A stretch of 64,000 nt of DNA from an uncultured Flavobacterium sp. Lineage in GTDB: Bacteria > Bacteroidota > Bacteroidia > Flavobacteriales > Flavobacteriaceae. The notes beneath the pieces were generated by a model that was not told the DNA's origin, made no database searches, and saw only the letters and a program-made list of their open reading frames with translations. Position numbers and translations under genes: made by a program. The DNA lies in NCBI GenBank assembly GCA_937773775.1, contig CALJVL010000009.1, positions 1-64,000 of the forward strand, written 5' to 3'. Shown here one piece after another: positions 35,493 through 43,786 of the stretch; positions within the stretch are counted from its first letter, which is position 1, and each line of letters starts with the position of its first letter.

Positions 35493-36671
35493 ATGAGTTC
35501 AGATACTAGTAAACGGTATGCACTACGCGGAGTTTCAGCAGGCAAAGAAGACGTGCATAACGCTATAAAAAATATTGACAAAGGATTGTTTCCTCAAGCT
35601 TTTTGTAAAATAGTTCCAGATTACCTAACCCAGGACAAAGACTACTGCCTAATCATGCATGCAGACGGAGCAGGAACTAAATCGGCTTTGGCTTACATGT
35701 ATTGGAAAGAAACAGGCGATATATCGGTATGGAAAGGGATAGCACAAGATGCTTTGATCATGAACATCGACGATTTATTGTGTGTAGGTGCCACTGATAA
35801 TATTTTGCTTTCCTCCACAATAGGAAGAAATAAAAATTTGATTACAGGCGAAGTTTTGTCAGCTATAATCAACGGAACCGAAGAACTGATAAAAGAACTA
35901 GATTCCTTTGGTGTGACTATTCATTCAACTGGCGGGGAAACCGCTGATGTAGGAGATATTGTGCGCACCATTATTGTAGATTCTACCGTAACGGCTCGTA
36001 TGAAACGGTCTAAAGTGATTGACAATGCCAACATTAAGGCAGGAGATGTAATCGTAGGATTGGCTTCATTCGGCCAGTCGACTTATGAGAAAAGCTATAA
36101 TGGTGGTATGGGAAGTAACGGACTGACATCAGCACGTCACGACGTTTTCGGAAAATACTTGGCAACCAAATACCCTGAGAGTTATGATGCTTCCGTTCCT
36201 GAAGACTTGATTTATTCTGGTCAGGTAAAATTGACAGATGCTGTCGAAAACTCCCCAATCGATGCAGGCCAACTCGTGCTTTCGCCTACGAGAACTTATG
36301 CTCCTATTATCAAGAAAATTTTAGACAAATACAGTTCGGATGCCATACACGGAATGGTGCATTGCAGCGGCGGAGCTCAGACTAAGATCTTGCATTTTGT
36401 CGAGAATCTACATATCATAAAAGACAACTTATTTCCCGTACCACCTTTGTTTCAGTTGATACAAGAACAGTCTAAAACAGACTGGAAAGAGATGTACCAA
36501 GTTTTCAATTGTGGTCACCGAATGGAAATTTATGTTCCCGAAGCAGTTGCAAATGATATTATTGCGATTTCAAAATCATTCAACGTCGATGCACAAATCG
36601 TGGGTAGAGTGGAAGCGGCCGACAGCAAGAAATTGACTATCAGTAGTGAATATGGCGTTTTTGAATATTAA
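35493..36671 (+). CDS. purM: Phosphoribosylformylglycinamidine cyclo-ligase (AIR synthase)
   Basis: The 392-residue protein is the Bacteroidetes form of PurM. It closes FGAM to AIR with ATP in step 5 of purine synthesis. Motifs are KSALAYMYWKETGD after a DGAGT block (MHADGAGTKS), a MNIDDLLCVGA metal-binding segment, STGGETADVGDIVRT, and VGLASFGQST. The second half has VHCSGGAQTKILHF and FNCGHRMEIYV. It is somewhat longer than the E. coli enzyme (345 residues), as in relatives. In several Flavobacterium genomes I recall this gene lies just before prfA; here they are 31 kb apart, so a rearrangement or divergence has occurred. It is followed by the second copy of the dispersed element. Confidence 0.9.
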   Translation: MSSDTSKRYALRGVSAGKEDVHNAIKNIDKGLFPQAFCKIVPDYLTQDKDYCLIMHADGAGTKSALAYMYWKETGDISVWKGIAQDALIMNIDDLLCVGATDNILLSSTIGRNKNLITGEVLSAIINGTEELIKELDSFGVTIHSTGGETADVGDIVRTIIVDSTVTARMKRSKVIDNANIKAGDVIVGLASFGQSTYEKSYNGGMGSNGLTSARHDVFGKYLATKYPESYDASVPEDLIYSGQVKLTDAVENSPIDAGQLVLSPTRTYAPIIKKILDKYSSDAIHGMVHCSGGAQTKILHFVENLHIIKDNLFPVPPLFQLIQEQSKTDWKEMYQVFNCGHRMEIYVPEAVANDIIAISKSFNVDAQIVGRVEAADSKKLTISSEYGVFEY

Positions 36672-36690
36672 TATAAGTTTTTTTATAAGA

Positions 36691-36766
36691 AGCTAATCCC
36701 GCTCTCCGCTCTATCTTTATGTTCTTAAAGAAAGAACATAAAGGATGTCGCTGCTATCGGGGCTAA
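36691..36766. ncRNA. Dispersed structured element, copy B (candidate Flavo-1-like RNA)
   Basis: The arms TCCCGCTCTCCGCTCTATC and GGATGTCGCTGCTATCGGGG match copy A at 18971. The centre is a perfect 12-base stem, CTTTATGTTCTT with AAGAACATAAAG, replaced in copy A by a different short stem. It lies 20 bases past the purM stop and 13 bases before the next gene. It may act as a transcript 3' element or a mobile repeat. Confidence 0.6.
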
Positions 36767-36778
36767 AAAATAAATGTT

Positions 36779-37138
36779 ATGTACGAATTAGTATTTTGGA
36801 AATATCTAGAAGGAATTTATTTAAATCATCATGAGGTATATGAAATGATTTTAGAAGAACCTGAAGTAATTGAAGGTTTAGAAGAGCTTCCTGTTCAAGT
36901 AATCTTGAATAGAGTTGCTTCTGTATTCTCAAAATGGGAAAAAGTGGACGACTCCAGTTGGAAAAACACAAGCGGAGTAGGTGCTTTTCATATAAGAACG
37001 ACTCCGCATAGTATCAAAATTGATTGCTACGGTACTGAGGGAAAGACAATGGATGCATTAGTAAATATAATGGAAGAATTCAAGTGTCCGCTTTATGACC
37101 CACAAATTCCAGAACGTTACGACGAAATGAGCGAATAA
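36779..37138 (+). CDS. Hypothetical protein, 119 residues
   Basis: No named family is recognised. The protein is acidic and mostly helical at the N terminus (MYELVFWKYLEGIYLNHHEV, EMILEEPEVIEGLEELP), followed by an alpha/beta segment (WEKVDDSSWKNT, HSIKIDCYGTEGKTMDALV). The size and WKYLEGIYLNHHEVYE resemble small immunity-like proteins, but no toxin is nearby and this should not be taken as a function. The ATG at 36779 is directly behind the dispersed element. The gene faces the same way as the GNAT gene 122 bases on. Confidence 0.7.
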   Translation: MYELVFWKYLEGIYLNHHEVYEMILEEPEVIEGLEELPVQVILNRVASVFSKWEKVDDSSWKNTSGVGAFHIRTTPHSIKIDCYGTEGKTMDALVNIMEEFKCPLYDPQIPERYDEMSE

Positions 37139-37260
37139 TTGTCTGTTGCATTAAAAAAAATGAGGCATTAGGTTTGTTAAGTATTTTTTTCTTAACCTTC
37201 TTAATGCTTTTGTATTTTGTAGAAAAACCGTTCATAGATAATGATTTAAAATAGTCCAAC

Positions 37261-37857
37261 ATGAGTTTCAATTTTAACATCAATCTAATCCTTGAAGACG
37301 AAAAGGTATTACTTCGTCCACTACAAGAAACAGATGTCGACAACTTATCAGAGATTTCGCTTAATGAGCCCGAAACCTGGGAGTATTCTTTAGTGCAAGC
37401 TGATGGAAAGGAAAACTTGATTAACTACATTCAATTGGCTGTTAAAGCGAGAGAAAGTAAAACAGAACTTCCCTTTATTGTCTTCGATAAAAAAACCGGA
37501 AAATATGCAGGGAGTACCCGTTTCTATGGAATTAATCATGATTTTAAAACGCTACTATTAGGCTTTACCTGGTATGGTAAACAGTTCCGAGGAACGGGTT
37601 TAAATAAGCACTGCAAATTTTTGTTGTTGCAATTTGCTTTTGAAGAATTAGGCATGGAGCGAGTAGAATTTAGGGCTGATAACAAAAATTTACGCAGTAT
37701 TGCTGCTATGAAAAGTATAGGATGTAAAGAAGAAGGTGTTTTGAGAAATCACATGCCTACTTTTAACAACGCTATACGTAGGGATACCATTATTTTAAGT
37801 ATCCTCAGATCAGAATGGTTTGATAATGTTAAAGCTAATTTAATCAAAAGCTTATAG
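37261..37857 (+). CDS. GNAT-family (RimJ/RimL-type) N-acetyltransferase
   Basis: The 198-residue protein has the RimJ/RimL pattern: LEDEKVLLRPLQETDVDNLSE, FIVFDKKTGKYAGSTRF, TWYGKQFRGTGLNKHCKF (the acetyl-CoA-binding V/I-x-x-x-x-R-G-x-G-x block), and FRADNKNLRSIAAMKSIGC. The C terminus reads RDTIILSILRSEW, typical of this subfamily. It is cytoplasmic. The substrate, an amine on a protein or small molecule, is not known. It converges on the P-type ATPase gene with 83 bases between. Confidence 0.88.
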   Translation: MSFNFNINLILEDEKVLLRPLQETDVDNLSEISLNEPETWEYSLVQADGKENLINYIQLAVKARESKTELPFIVFDKKTGKYAGSTRFYGINHDFKTLLLGFTWYGKQFRGTGLNKHCKFLLLQFAFEELGMERVEFRADNKNLRSIAAMKSIGCKEEGVLRNHMPTFNNAIRRDTIILSILRSEWFDNVKANLIKSL

Positions 37858-37940
37858 AATTTTCTTGTAGCATTTGTAAATTGATTTTCTTTATGGACAA
37901 CTGCAGTTCTTAAAAGTAGAAATTATATTTTTATTCTAAA

Positions 37941-39842
37941 TCAGGATCTTTGCTTAGTGTTTTCAAATGTCATCAAATTTAGACTTAGCAAAATGACAAT
38001 CAAAGTAACACCCACGTCCGCAGCAATAGCGAAAACCAAGTTGCTGTAGCCCATAAAAGCAAGCGTGATGAAAACGAGCTTAACTCCAATAGCGCCAATA
38101 GTATTGAACTTTATTCTAGACAACGTTTTTTTACTAAGGCGAATGAGAAAGGGAATAAGAGAAAGCTTGTCGTTCATTAAGGCAATGTTGGCTGTTTCTA
38201 TTGCCGTATCGCTTCCTGCAGCGCCCATTGTAATTCCCACAGTACTTAATGCCAATGCCGGCGCATCGTTTATTCCGTCTCCCACCATAACTACACTGTC
38301 GAATTGCTCTAATAGTTCTTTTATTTTCTCTGACTTGTCTTCTGGTAGTAAACCCCCAAATACGTTTTCTATTCCCACTTGCCGTCCCACATAATGAGCC
38401 GCTTTTTCGCTGTCACCAGTTAGCATTATTAACTTGACGTTTAGTTTCTGCAGTTCTTTTATTGCAGATACACTATCGGGTTTTATTTCGTCTGTCAAGC
38501 CAATGATACCGGCTACAGCTTCACCAAAACTAACAACTACGCTTGTTTTTCCTTCCAAGGCAAGTTGTTCTACTATTTTTTCGGCCTCGTCGTTGACCTT
38601 ATGATATTCTTTGATAAATTCAAGTTTGCCCACATATACGGTTTCGTCTTCACAAACTAAACATTTTGCGATAGCTCCTTTTCCTATAATACTTGTAAAA
38701 GCTTCCGCTTTGTGCGGTTCAAAACCTTCTTTTCTGCTAGCAGCGACAATTGCTTTGGCCAATGGATGTTCAGAAAACAATTCGATTCCAGCGGTACAAG
38801 CTAAAAGTTCTTCCCGACTCGTTCCGTTTAATGGAAAAACATCAGAAACGATCGGATTACCATAAGTGATGGTTCGGGTTTTGTCTAAGGCGATGGCTTT
38901 TAGGTCAGCCATAGATTCTATGTATTTCCCCCCTTTTATCAGTGCCCCTTTTGCGGAAGCATTCCCGAATGCGGCATATATTGCAACCGGAGTGGAGATA
39001 ACCAGAGCACACGGGCAGGCAATGACTAATAGGGTGATGGCTTGGTTTAACCAGACATCAAAATCTAAATGCAATATAAAAACGGGTATTGTAAAAACCA
39101 GCACTGCCAAGGAAATAATTGTTGGTGTGTAAAATTTTGAAAACCGCTGAATGAATTTCTGGGTGTCGCTTTTAGCTGCGGCAGCTTCAAAGGTGAGCCG
39201 GATAATTTTTGAAAATGTGGTGTCTACAGAAAGTTTGATAGTCTCTATTTCAATGAAACTATCTTTGTTGAGCGTACCGGCAAATAAATGGTCACCGGGA
39301 TGTTTATCTTTCGGGATGGGCTCACCCGTAATGGCAGCTTCGTCAACAGTAGTTTTTCCTGAAATTATTTTGCCATCAAGGGGAATCATTTCGCCCGGTT
39401 TGACCTGGATTATTGTCCCAACTAGGATTTTGTTTATCGGTACATTTTTGTTTTCTTTTTTTACAAAAGCCATTTTAGGGGCCATACTTACCAATTTGTC
39501 TAAAGCCGATTTCGAGTTTTCAAGGCCGATATCTTCCAGTCGTTCGCCCAAAACATATAAAACGATGACTACGGCCGCTTCAGGATACTCCCCTAAATAG
39601 AAAGCGGCAACAACAGCAATGGTCATCAATAAATTGATGCTGCTAAAGTTAAGTTTAAAAATGGCTTTTATTCCATCCTTCAAAACTCCGTGACCGATAC
39701 CAATAATGAAAACGGCAAAAATAAAAGGTGCATAAGGTAGAGGAATGTTAACTCCTATTATGGATAAAATCTCCAGGACAACTACAATCGAAATAGAAAA
39801 AAGTAAAACGAGAAATTTTTTGTCGTTGATGGGTAGTTTCAT
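37941..39842 (-). CDS. P1B-type heavy-metal ATPase (Zn/Cd class), with DKTRT at the phosphorylation site
   Basis: The 633-residue protein lacks an N-terminal HMA metal-binding domain. Its motifs are TGEP at 172-175, CPC at 276-278, the HP motif in SEHPLAKAI, and GDGINDAPAL. The CPC and a C-terminal K...DVG arrangement (GVKLVFITLAFMG to IAADVGVTL) point to the P1B-2 Zn(II)/Cd(II)/Pb(II) class. The phosphorylation motif is D320-K-T-R323-T, where almost all P-type ATPases have Gly in place of Arg (DKTGT). The Arg codon is CGA (38874-38876 on this strand), one base from GGA. The Asp is intact, so phosphorylation may still be possible; I may be seeing a lineage feature, as I have some memory of it in relatives. 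It is transcribed alone. Confidence 0.88.
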   Translation of the reverse strand: MKLPINDKKFLVLLFSISIVVVLEILSIIGVNIPLPYAPFIFAVFIIGIGHGVLKDGIKAIFKLNFSSINLLMTIAVVAAFYLGEYPEAAVVIVLYVLGERLEDIGLENSKSALDKLVSMAPKMAFVKKENKNVPINKILVGTIIQVKPGEMIPLDGKIISGKTTVDEAAITGEPIPKDKHPGDHLFAGTLNKDSFIEIETIKLSVDTTFSKIIRLTFEAAAAKSDTQKFIQRFSKFYTPTIISLAVLVFTIPVFILHLDFDVWLNQAITLLVIACPCALVISTPVAIYAAFGNASAKGALIKGGKYIESMADLKAIALDKTRTITYGNPIVSDVFPLNGTSREELLACTAGIELFSEHPLAKAIVAASRKEGFEPHKAEAFTSIIGKGAIAKCLVCEDETVYVGKLEFIKEYHKVNDEAEKIVEQLALEGKTSVVVSFGEAVAGIIGLTDEIKPDSVSAIKELQKLNVKLIMLTGDSEKAAHYVGRQVGIENVFGGLLPEDKSEKIKELLEQFDSVVMVGDGINDAPALALSTVGITMGAAGSDTAIETANIALMNDKLSLIPFLIRLSKKTLSRIKFNTIGAIGVKLVFITLAFMGYSNLVFAIAADVGVTLIVILLSLNLMTFENTKQRS

Positions 39843-40174
39843 AAAAATAAATTTTGCTTTATTATTTTTGCAAACGTTCTAGCCTTGTAATTCCTTAAGC
39901 GGAAAAAGGGGCAATAAAACCAGGGAGTCCAAATTGTTTCAATTTTTCTTATACAAGAAGTGGAGTTTGGCAGCGGTGACGTCCTAATGCTAAATTAAGT
40001 TAATATTTTTGTTCTAAAGAAAAAACAGATCCTTTATCCTAAATACTGTGGATAGATAAAAATCTGCGATTCTGATTTAAGCATATGAAATGCCTTTGGT
40101 GCTGACTATTATTTGACATTAACGTAGTGTAGTTTGTCAAAAACTTTGCGAACTTTGCACTCAAATAAAAGGAT
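39843..40174. other. Intergenic region between ATPase and a hypothetical gene
   Basis: No gene. A hairpin-like region lies at 40026-40066 (CAGAT/ATCTG outer, TATCC/GGATA inner), of unknown meaning. Confidence 0.4.
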
Positions 40175-40615
40175 ATGAAAATAAATCTAAAATTCGGAAT
40201 TGATAAGCTCATTTTCGGGATGAAACAAAAAGACGTTAGCGCTATTTATGGCAAACCTGATAGGAACTATAAGGATGAGGAGGACAATGTAATTTTTGCT
40301 TACAATGCACTCAAAATTCGTTTGACATTCTACAAAGAGGAAGACTTCAAATTGGGTTATATGGTGATTTCAAGTCCGGAATTAGAATTGTTTGGGAATA
40401 AGCTAATCAATAGAAACATAGCTGAAGTCAAGAAGGAACTGACTAAAAAAGGGCTTTCTAAATTTACTCAAGAAGAGTTTGACACCTTCGAAAATTATTT
40501 TAACGAAGAAAATTGGATTATTTTTCAAACAGAATTTGATGAGGTTGTCAAATTTGAAATTGGTGCAATCATCAACGAAAAAGACGAATTTGATTGGAAA
40601 TTCGGAAAGAAATAG
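40175..40615 (+). CDS. Hypothetical protein, 146 residues
   Basis: No family is recognised. It begins KINLKFGIDKLIFGMKQKDV with SAIYGKPDR, a pattern (FGM-x-x-x-x-V-x-x-x-x-G-x-P) seen in SMI1/KNR4-independent, BamE/SmpA-like and immunity-like small domains. It then has a mixed alpha/beta domain with NVIFAYNALKIRLTFYKEED. There is no signal peptide. The stop is followed by a bidirectional terminator, so it is a single gene. Function is unknown. Confidence 0.7.
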   Translation: MKINLKFGIDKLIFGMKQKDVSAIYGKPDRNYKDEEDNVIFAYNALKIRLTFYKEEDFKLGYMVISSPELELFGNKLINRNIAEVKKELTKKGLSKFTQEEFDTFENYFNEENWIIFQTEFDEVVKFEIGAIINEKDEFDWKFGKK

Positions 40616-40680
40616 AGTGTCAAGAAGAAACATTTTTCTTCTTTTAAACTAGTTCTTCTTTCAAAATAGATTAGTAACAA

Positions 40681-40712
40681 AAACCCGACAGATTTTAAAA
40701 TTTGTCGGGTTT
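40681..40712. terminator. Bidirectional terminator between convergent genes
   Basis: AAACCCGACA pairs with TGTCGGGTTT; the inner part GATTTT/AAAATT extends the stem. Confidence 0.85.
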
Positions 40713-40736
40713 ATTATTTAAAATTATTGTTGATTA

Positions 40737-41918
40737 TTATTTTGGAGTTGTAGGCTTTTCAAGCATCTCCAATTCAAAAATCAGGGTTGCATTTGGTGGT
40801 ATTACGCCACCGGCTCCTCGTTCCCCATAAGCCAAATTAGAGGGGATGAACAATAAGGCTTTGTCTCCATAGGACATCAAACTCAATCCTTCCAAAAACC
40901 CGCGAATCATACCGTCCTTTTTTCCTGCTTCAAAAGGAAATGCTTGGTATCCGTTTTGCGCCGCTCGGTTTGCGTCATACTTTCCATAGGCTTTATTGAC
41001 TTCCTCATAACTGCTGTCAAACAAGCTTCCGTCTTCAAAATAACCAGCATAATGAAAATAGAAAGTGGAACCGTCAACTGGTTTAATGCCACTCCCTTTT
41101 TGGGTTATTTTATAAGTTAAGCCAGAAGCTGTGGTTGTTGCGTTTGCTCTTGTTGTTTCAAAAAAAGCTTTTTTTGAAGCTACTACACCAGCATATTTTT
41201 TAGTTTCAATTCTTTTTGTTTCTTCCTCAAGGGCAGCTTGTTTTTTAGCATCATCAGCTTTATTACCATAATAGTTGGCAAACACTTTTGGAGCATCAAA
41301 ATATTTAGCAGCAGCCCCTTTTCTTGAGATGCTTACTTTTGTTATTACATCACCCTGAACGATACTGTTTACTATTTGCATTCCTTCGGTCACATGTCCA
41401 AAAATCGTGTGTTTCCCGTTTAGCCAAGGGGTGTCTTTGTGCGTGATAAAAAATTGACTTGAATTTGTAGCTGGACCAGAATTGGCCATTGCTAAGATAC
41501 CGCCTTTGTCAAACTTTAAATCCGTGAATTCATCTTTGAACGCATATCCGGTTCCGCCTGCACCACTTCCTTGTGGGTCTCCGGTTTGAATCATAAAGTC
41601 ATTGATGACACGATGAAATTTCAAACCATCATAGAATGGTTTACCTTTTAGTTTCTCATTAGTTACAAAAGTGTTTTTTCCTTCCGCCAGCGCTATAAAA
41701 TTAGCTACTGTTATGGGAGTTTTTTGGTAATCTAATTGTACGGTTATATCTCCTTTGTTTGTAAATATGGTTGCAAAAATCCCTTCAACTGCAATGGGCT
41801 TTTTAACAGCAGTCTTTGTTGTTGTCGTTTGTTTTTTTGCAGCAACAGGTTTTTTGGTGCTCTGAGCCTGTGCGCTTAGCATTCCGATGCAAACTAAAAA
41901 TAAAAGTTTAAGTTTCAT
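40737..41918 (-). CDS. Cyclophilin-FKBP dual peptidyl-prolyl isomerase, exported
   Basis: The 393-residue protein has an Sec signal (LLFLVCIGMLSAQAQ), a Lys/Thr-rich linker, a cyclophilin domain, then an FKBP domain. Cyclophilin motifs are FIALAEGK, YDGLKFHRVINDFMIQTGDP and ATNSSQFFITH. FKBP motifs are YFHYAGYFEDGSLFDSSYE, GMIRGFLEGLSLM and FIPSNLAYGERGAGG with VIPPNATLIFELEML. Both domains isomerise Xaa-Pro bonds during folding outside the cytoplasm. It is last in a run of folding genes (another fusion, gldI, nrnA), with 27 bases between the two fusions. The terminator at 40681 ends this run. Confidence 0.93.
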   Translation of the reverse strand: MKLKLLFLVCIGMLSAQAQSTKKPVAAKKQTTTTKTAVKKPIAVEGIFATIFTNKGDITVQLDYQKTPITVANFIALAEGKNTFVTNEKLKGKPFYDGLKFHRVINDFMIQTGDPQGSGAGGTGYAFKDEFTDLKFDKGGILAMANSGPATNSSQFFITHKDTPWLNGKHTIFGHVTEGMQIVNSIVQGDVITKVSISRKGAAAKYFDAPKVFANYYGNKADDAKKQAALEEETKRIETKKYAGVVASKKAFFETTRANATTTASGLTYKITQKGSGIKPVDGSTFYFHYAGYFEDGSLFDSSYEEVNKAYGKYDANRAAQNGYQAFPFEAGKKDGMIRGFLEGLSLMSYGDKALLFIPSNLAYGERGAGGVIPPNATLIFELEMLEKPTTPK

Positions 41919-41945
41919 TTTGTACGATTTTTAAATTCTAATTTT

Positions 41946-43070
41946 TTATTCAGGTTTTGATTCCAATAATTCCACTTCAAATATAATATTAGTGTTTGGT
42001 GGAATAACGTCTCCCGCCCCCCCTGCACCATATGCCAAATGGGAAGGTATAAACAAGATGGCTTTATCTCCAATTGATAATTTCTCTAGTCCTTCAATAA
42101 ATCCAGGAATCATTCCATCTTTCCGTCCTGCTTGAAATGGGATCGGTTGATAACCATTTTGTTCCGCTCTGCGAGAATCAAATTTACCAAATATTTTAGC
42201 TTCGTTTTCAACACTGGTATCAAATATTTGACCATCTTCTAAAAAGCCTGCGTAATCAATATTTATTGTAGTTCCTTTGGCGGGTTTTTTGCCGCCAGAC
42301 TTTTTAGTGATAACGTATTTAAGCCCTGTTGACGTCTTCGTTGCTTTGCTTTTTAACGCATTAAAATATTTAACCTTGTCATCGCGAACGTCTTTGTATT
42401 TTGCATCATATTCTTTTTTACTTTGCGCATCGATAGCTAGCTTTTCTTTTTGCTTTTCTGATTCGACTGAGAAGTAATCATAAAACGTTTTTGTGGCATT
42501 AAACTTTTTTGCCGCCTCTCCTTTTCTTATGATAGTAACTTTATTGACATAGTCATTTTGTTCGATTAGGTTTACCACATTCATTCCGTTTTCTACCACG
42601 TGCCCAAAAATAGTATGTTTTCCATCTAACCATGGTGTGGCGAGGTGGGTAATAAAAAACTGACTGCTATTTGTAGCCGGACCATTATTTGCCATGCCTA
42701 AAACTCCTGCGCCATCAAAGCGTAAATCATTAATTTCATCTTTAAATTTATAGCCAGCATCTCCAGAGCCTGTGCCTAAAGGATCTCCCGTTTGAATCAT
42801 AAAATCTTTAATTACCCTATGAAATTTTAATCCGTCAAAAAAGGGTTTTCCTTTCAAGTTGTCATTGGTTACGAAATTATTTTTTCCTTCTGCCAACGTA
42901 ATGAAATTTGCGACCGTTATAGGTGCTTTTTTATAATCTAAGGCAAGAATAATGTCTCCTTTACTTGTCTGTATTTTAGCATACAGACCATCAGGAAGGC
43001 TACTGTTTTCTTCGTTGCAGGAGTAAAATGTAGTAATTACTAGTAATACGAATAAGAGATTTTTTTTCAT
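41946..43070 (-). CDS. Cyclophilin-FKBP dual peptidyl-prolyl isomerase, lipoprotein
   Basis: The 374-residue protein is a paralogue of the next gene downstream but carries a lipoprotein signal (LLFVLLVITTFYSC). The cyclophilin domain has FFDGLKFHRVIKDFMIQTGD and ATNSSQFFITH. The FKBP domain has YAGFLEDGQIFDTS, GMIPGFIEGLEKLS and FIPSHLAYGAGGAGD followed by VIPPNTNI. A charged linker of about 50 residues joins them. Two such fusions in tandem, beside gldI, suggest an envelope-folding cluster for secreted or gliding proteins. Spacing to gldI is 20 bases. Confidence 0.93.
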   Translation of the reverse strand: MKKNLLFVLLVITTFYSCNEENSSLPDGLYAKIQTSKGDIILALDYKKAPITVANFITLAEGKNNFVTNDNLKGKPFFDGLKFHRVIKDFMIQTGDPLGTGSGDAGYKFKDEINDLRFDGAGVLGMANNGPATNSSQFFITHLATPWLDGKHTIFGHVVENGMNVVNLIEQNDYVNKVTIIRKGEAAKKFNATKTFYDYFSVESEKQKEKLAIDAQSKKEYDAKYKDVRDDKVKYFNALKSKATKTSTGLKYVITKKSGGKKPAKGTTINIDYAGFLEDGQIFDTSVENEAKIFGKFDSRRAEQNGYQPIPFQAGRKDGMIPGFIEGLEKLSIGDKAILFIPSHLAYGAGGAGDVIPPNTNIIFEVELLESKPE

Positions 43071-43090
43071 ATCGATATAAATTGACTTAA

Positions 43091-43780
43091 TTATTTAAGA
43101 GTGTCTTTTTTGTTTATGTTTTGAATTGAATTTTTTACTGGAATTGATTGCTTTGGCGTACTGTCAGTCGATACTGTTTCTATAGGAAGTTTGACAGCAG
43201 CTGGTTTTGATTCGGTCTGTTTTTTATATACAGCTTCCGGCTTAAAATCTCTCAGTGTGACCGTGCAAAGTAAAGGCTGATTTATGCCGATTTTCTTATT
43301 ATCGCCATGATATCCATACCCCATATGTGATGGAAAAAGAAAGTTTACCGTTTCATTTTTGTGCATCAGTTTGATTCCATTCCTCAGCCCGATCATGATA
43401 TCTTGTTTGTCTACATAATAGGTCTGGGGTCGTAATTCGAGTTGGGTGTAAATTATATTGCCATCTATGTCTTTTATTTCATAATCAAAAAAGGCCACAT
43501 CCCCTTTTTTAGGAGTTAAAGTATCCAGTTCATTCATGGTTTCATAGGAATACCAATATCCTTTAGACGAAGTGAAATACTCTACTGTAGGGTTCTTTTT
43601 TATTATAGCTTCAATCTGGTCTTCTTCGCTTGCTACCAATTTTTTATTTCTTTCGACTGACTTTTTCATGAAACTTCCAGAAGTATGAGAAATCGGTCTT
43701 CTTACTTCCTGATGTTGTTTACAACTGGTAACTAATAGAAATAAAATGGACGCAACTGCGGTATATTGGCTAAATTTCAT
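43091..43780 (-). CDS. gldI: Gliding motility-associated FKBP-type isomerase
   Basis: GldI is an FKBP-type lipoprotein needed for gliding in F. johnsoniae. The 229-residue protein has a lipoprotein signal (ASILFLLVTSC), then the GldI N-terminal segment RRPISHTSGSFMKKSVERNK, and the FKBP core KKGDVAFFDYEIKD, YVDKQDIMIGLRNGI and NFLFPSHMGYGYHGDNKKIG. The C-terminal tail is Pro- and Lys-rich (VKLPIETVSTDSTP). It is between nrnA (6 bases upstream) and two cyclophilin-FKBP fusions, so these genes are probably co-transcribed. This gene is the window's best sign that the host glides. Confidence 0.92.
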   Translation of the reverse strand: MKFSQYTAVASILFLLVTSCKQHQEVRRPISHTSGSFMKKSVERNKKLVASEEDQIEAIIKKNPTVEYFTSSKGYWYSYETMNELDTLTPKKGDVAFFDYEIKDIDGNIIYTQLELRPQTYYVDKQDIMIGLRNGIKLMHKNETVNFLFPSHMGYGYHGDNKKIGINQPLLCTVTLRDFKPEAVYKKQTESKPAAVKLPIETVSTDSTPKQSIPVKNSIQNINKKDTLK

Positions 43781-43786
43781 GGTCTT

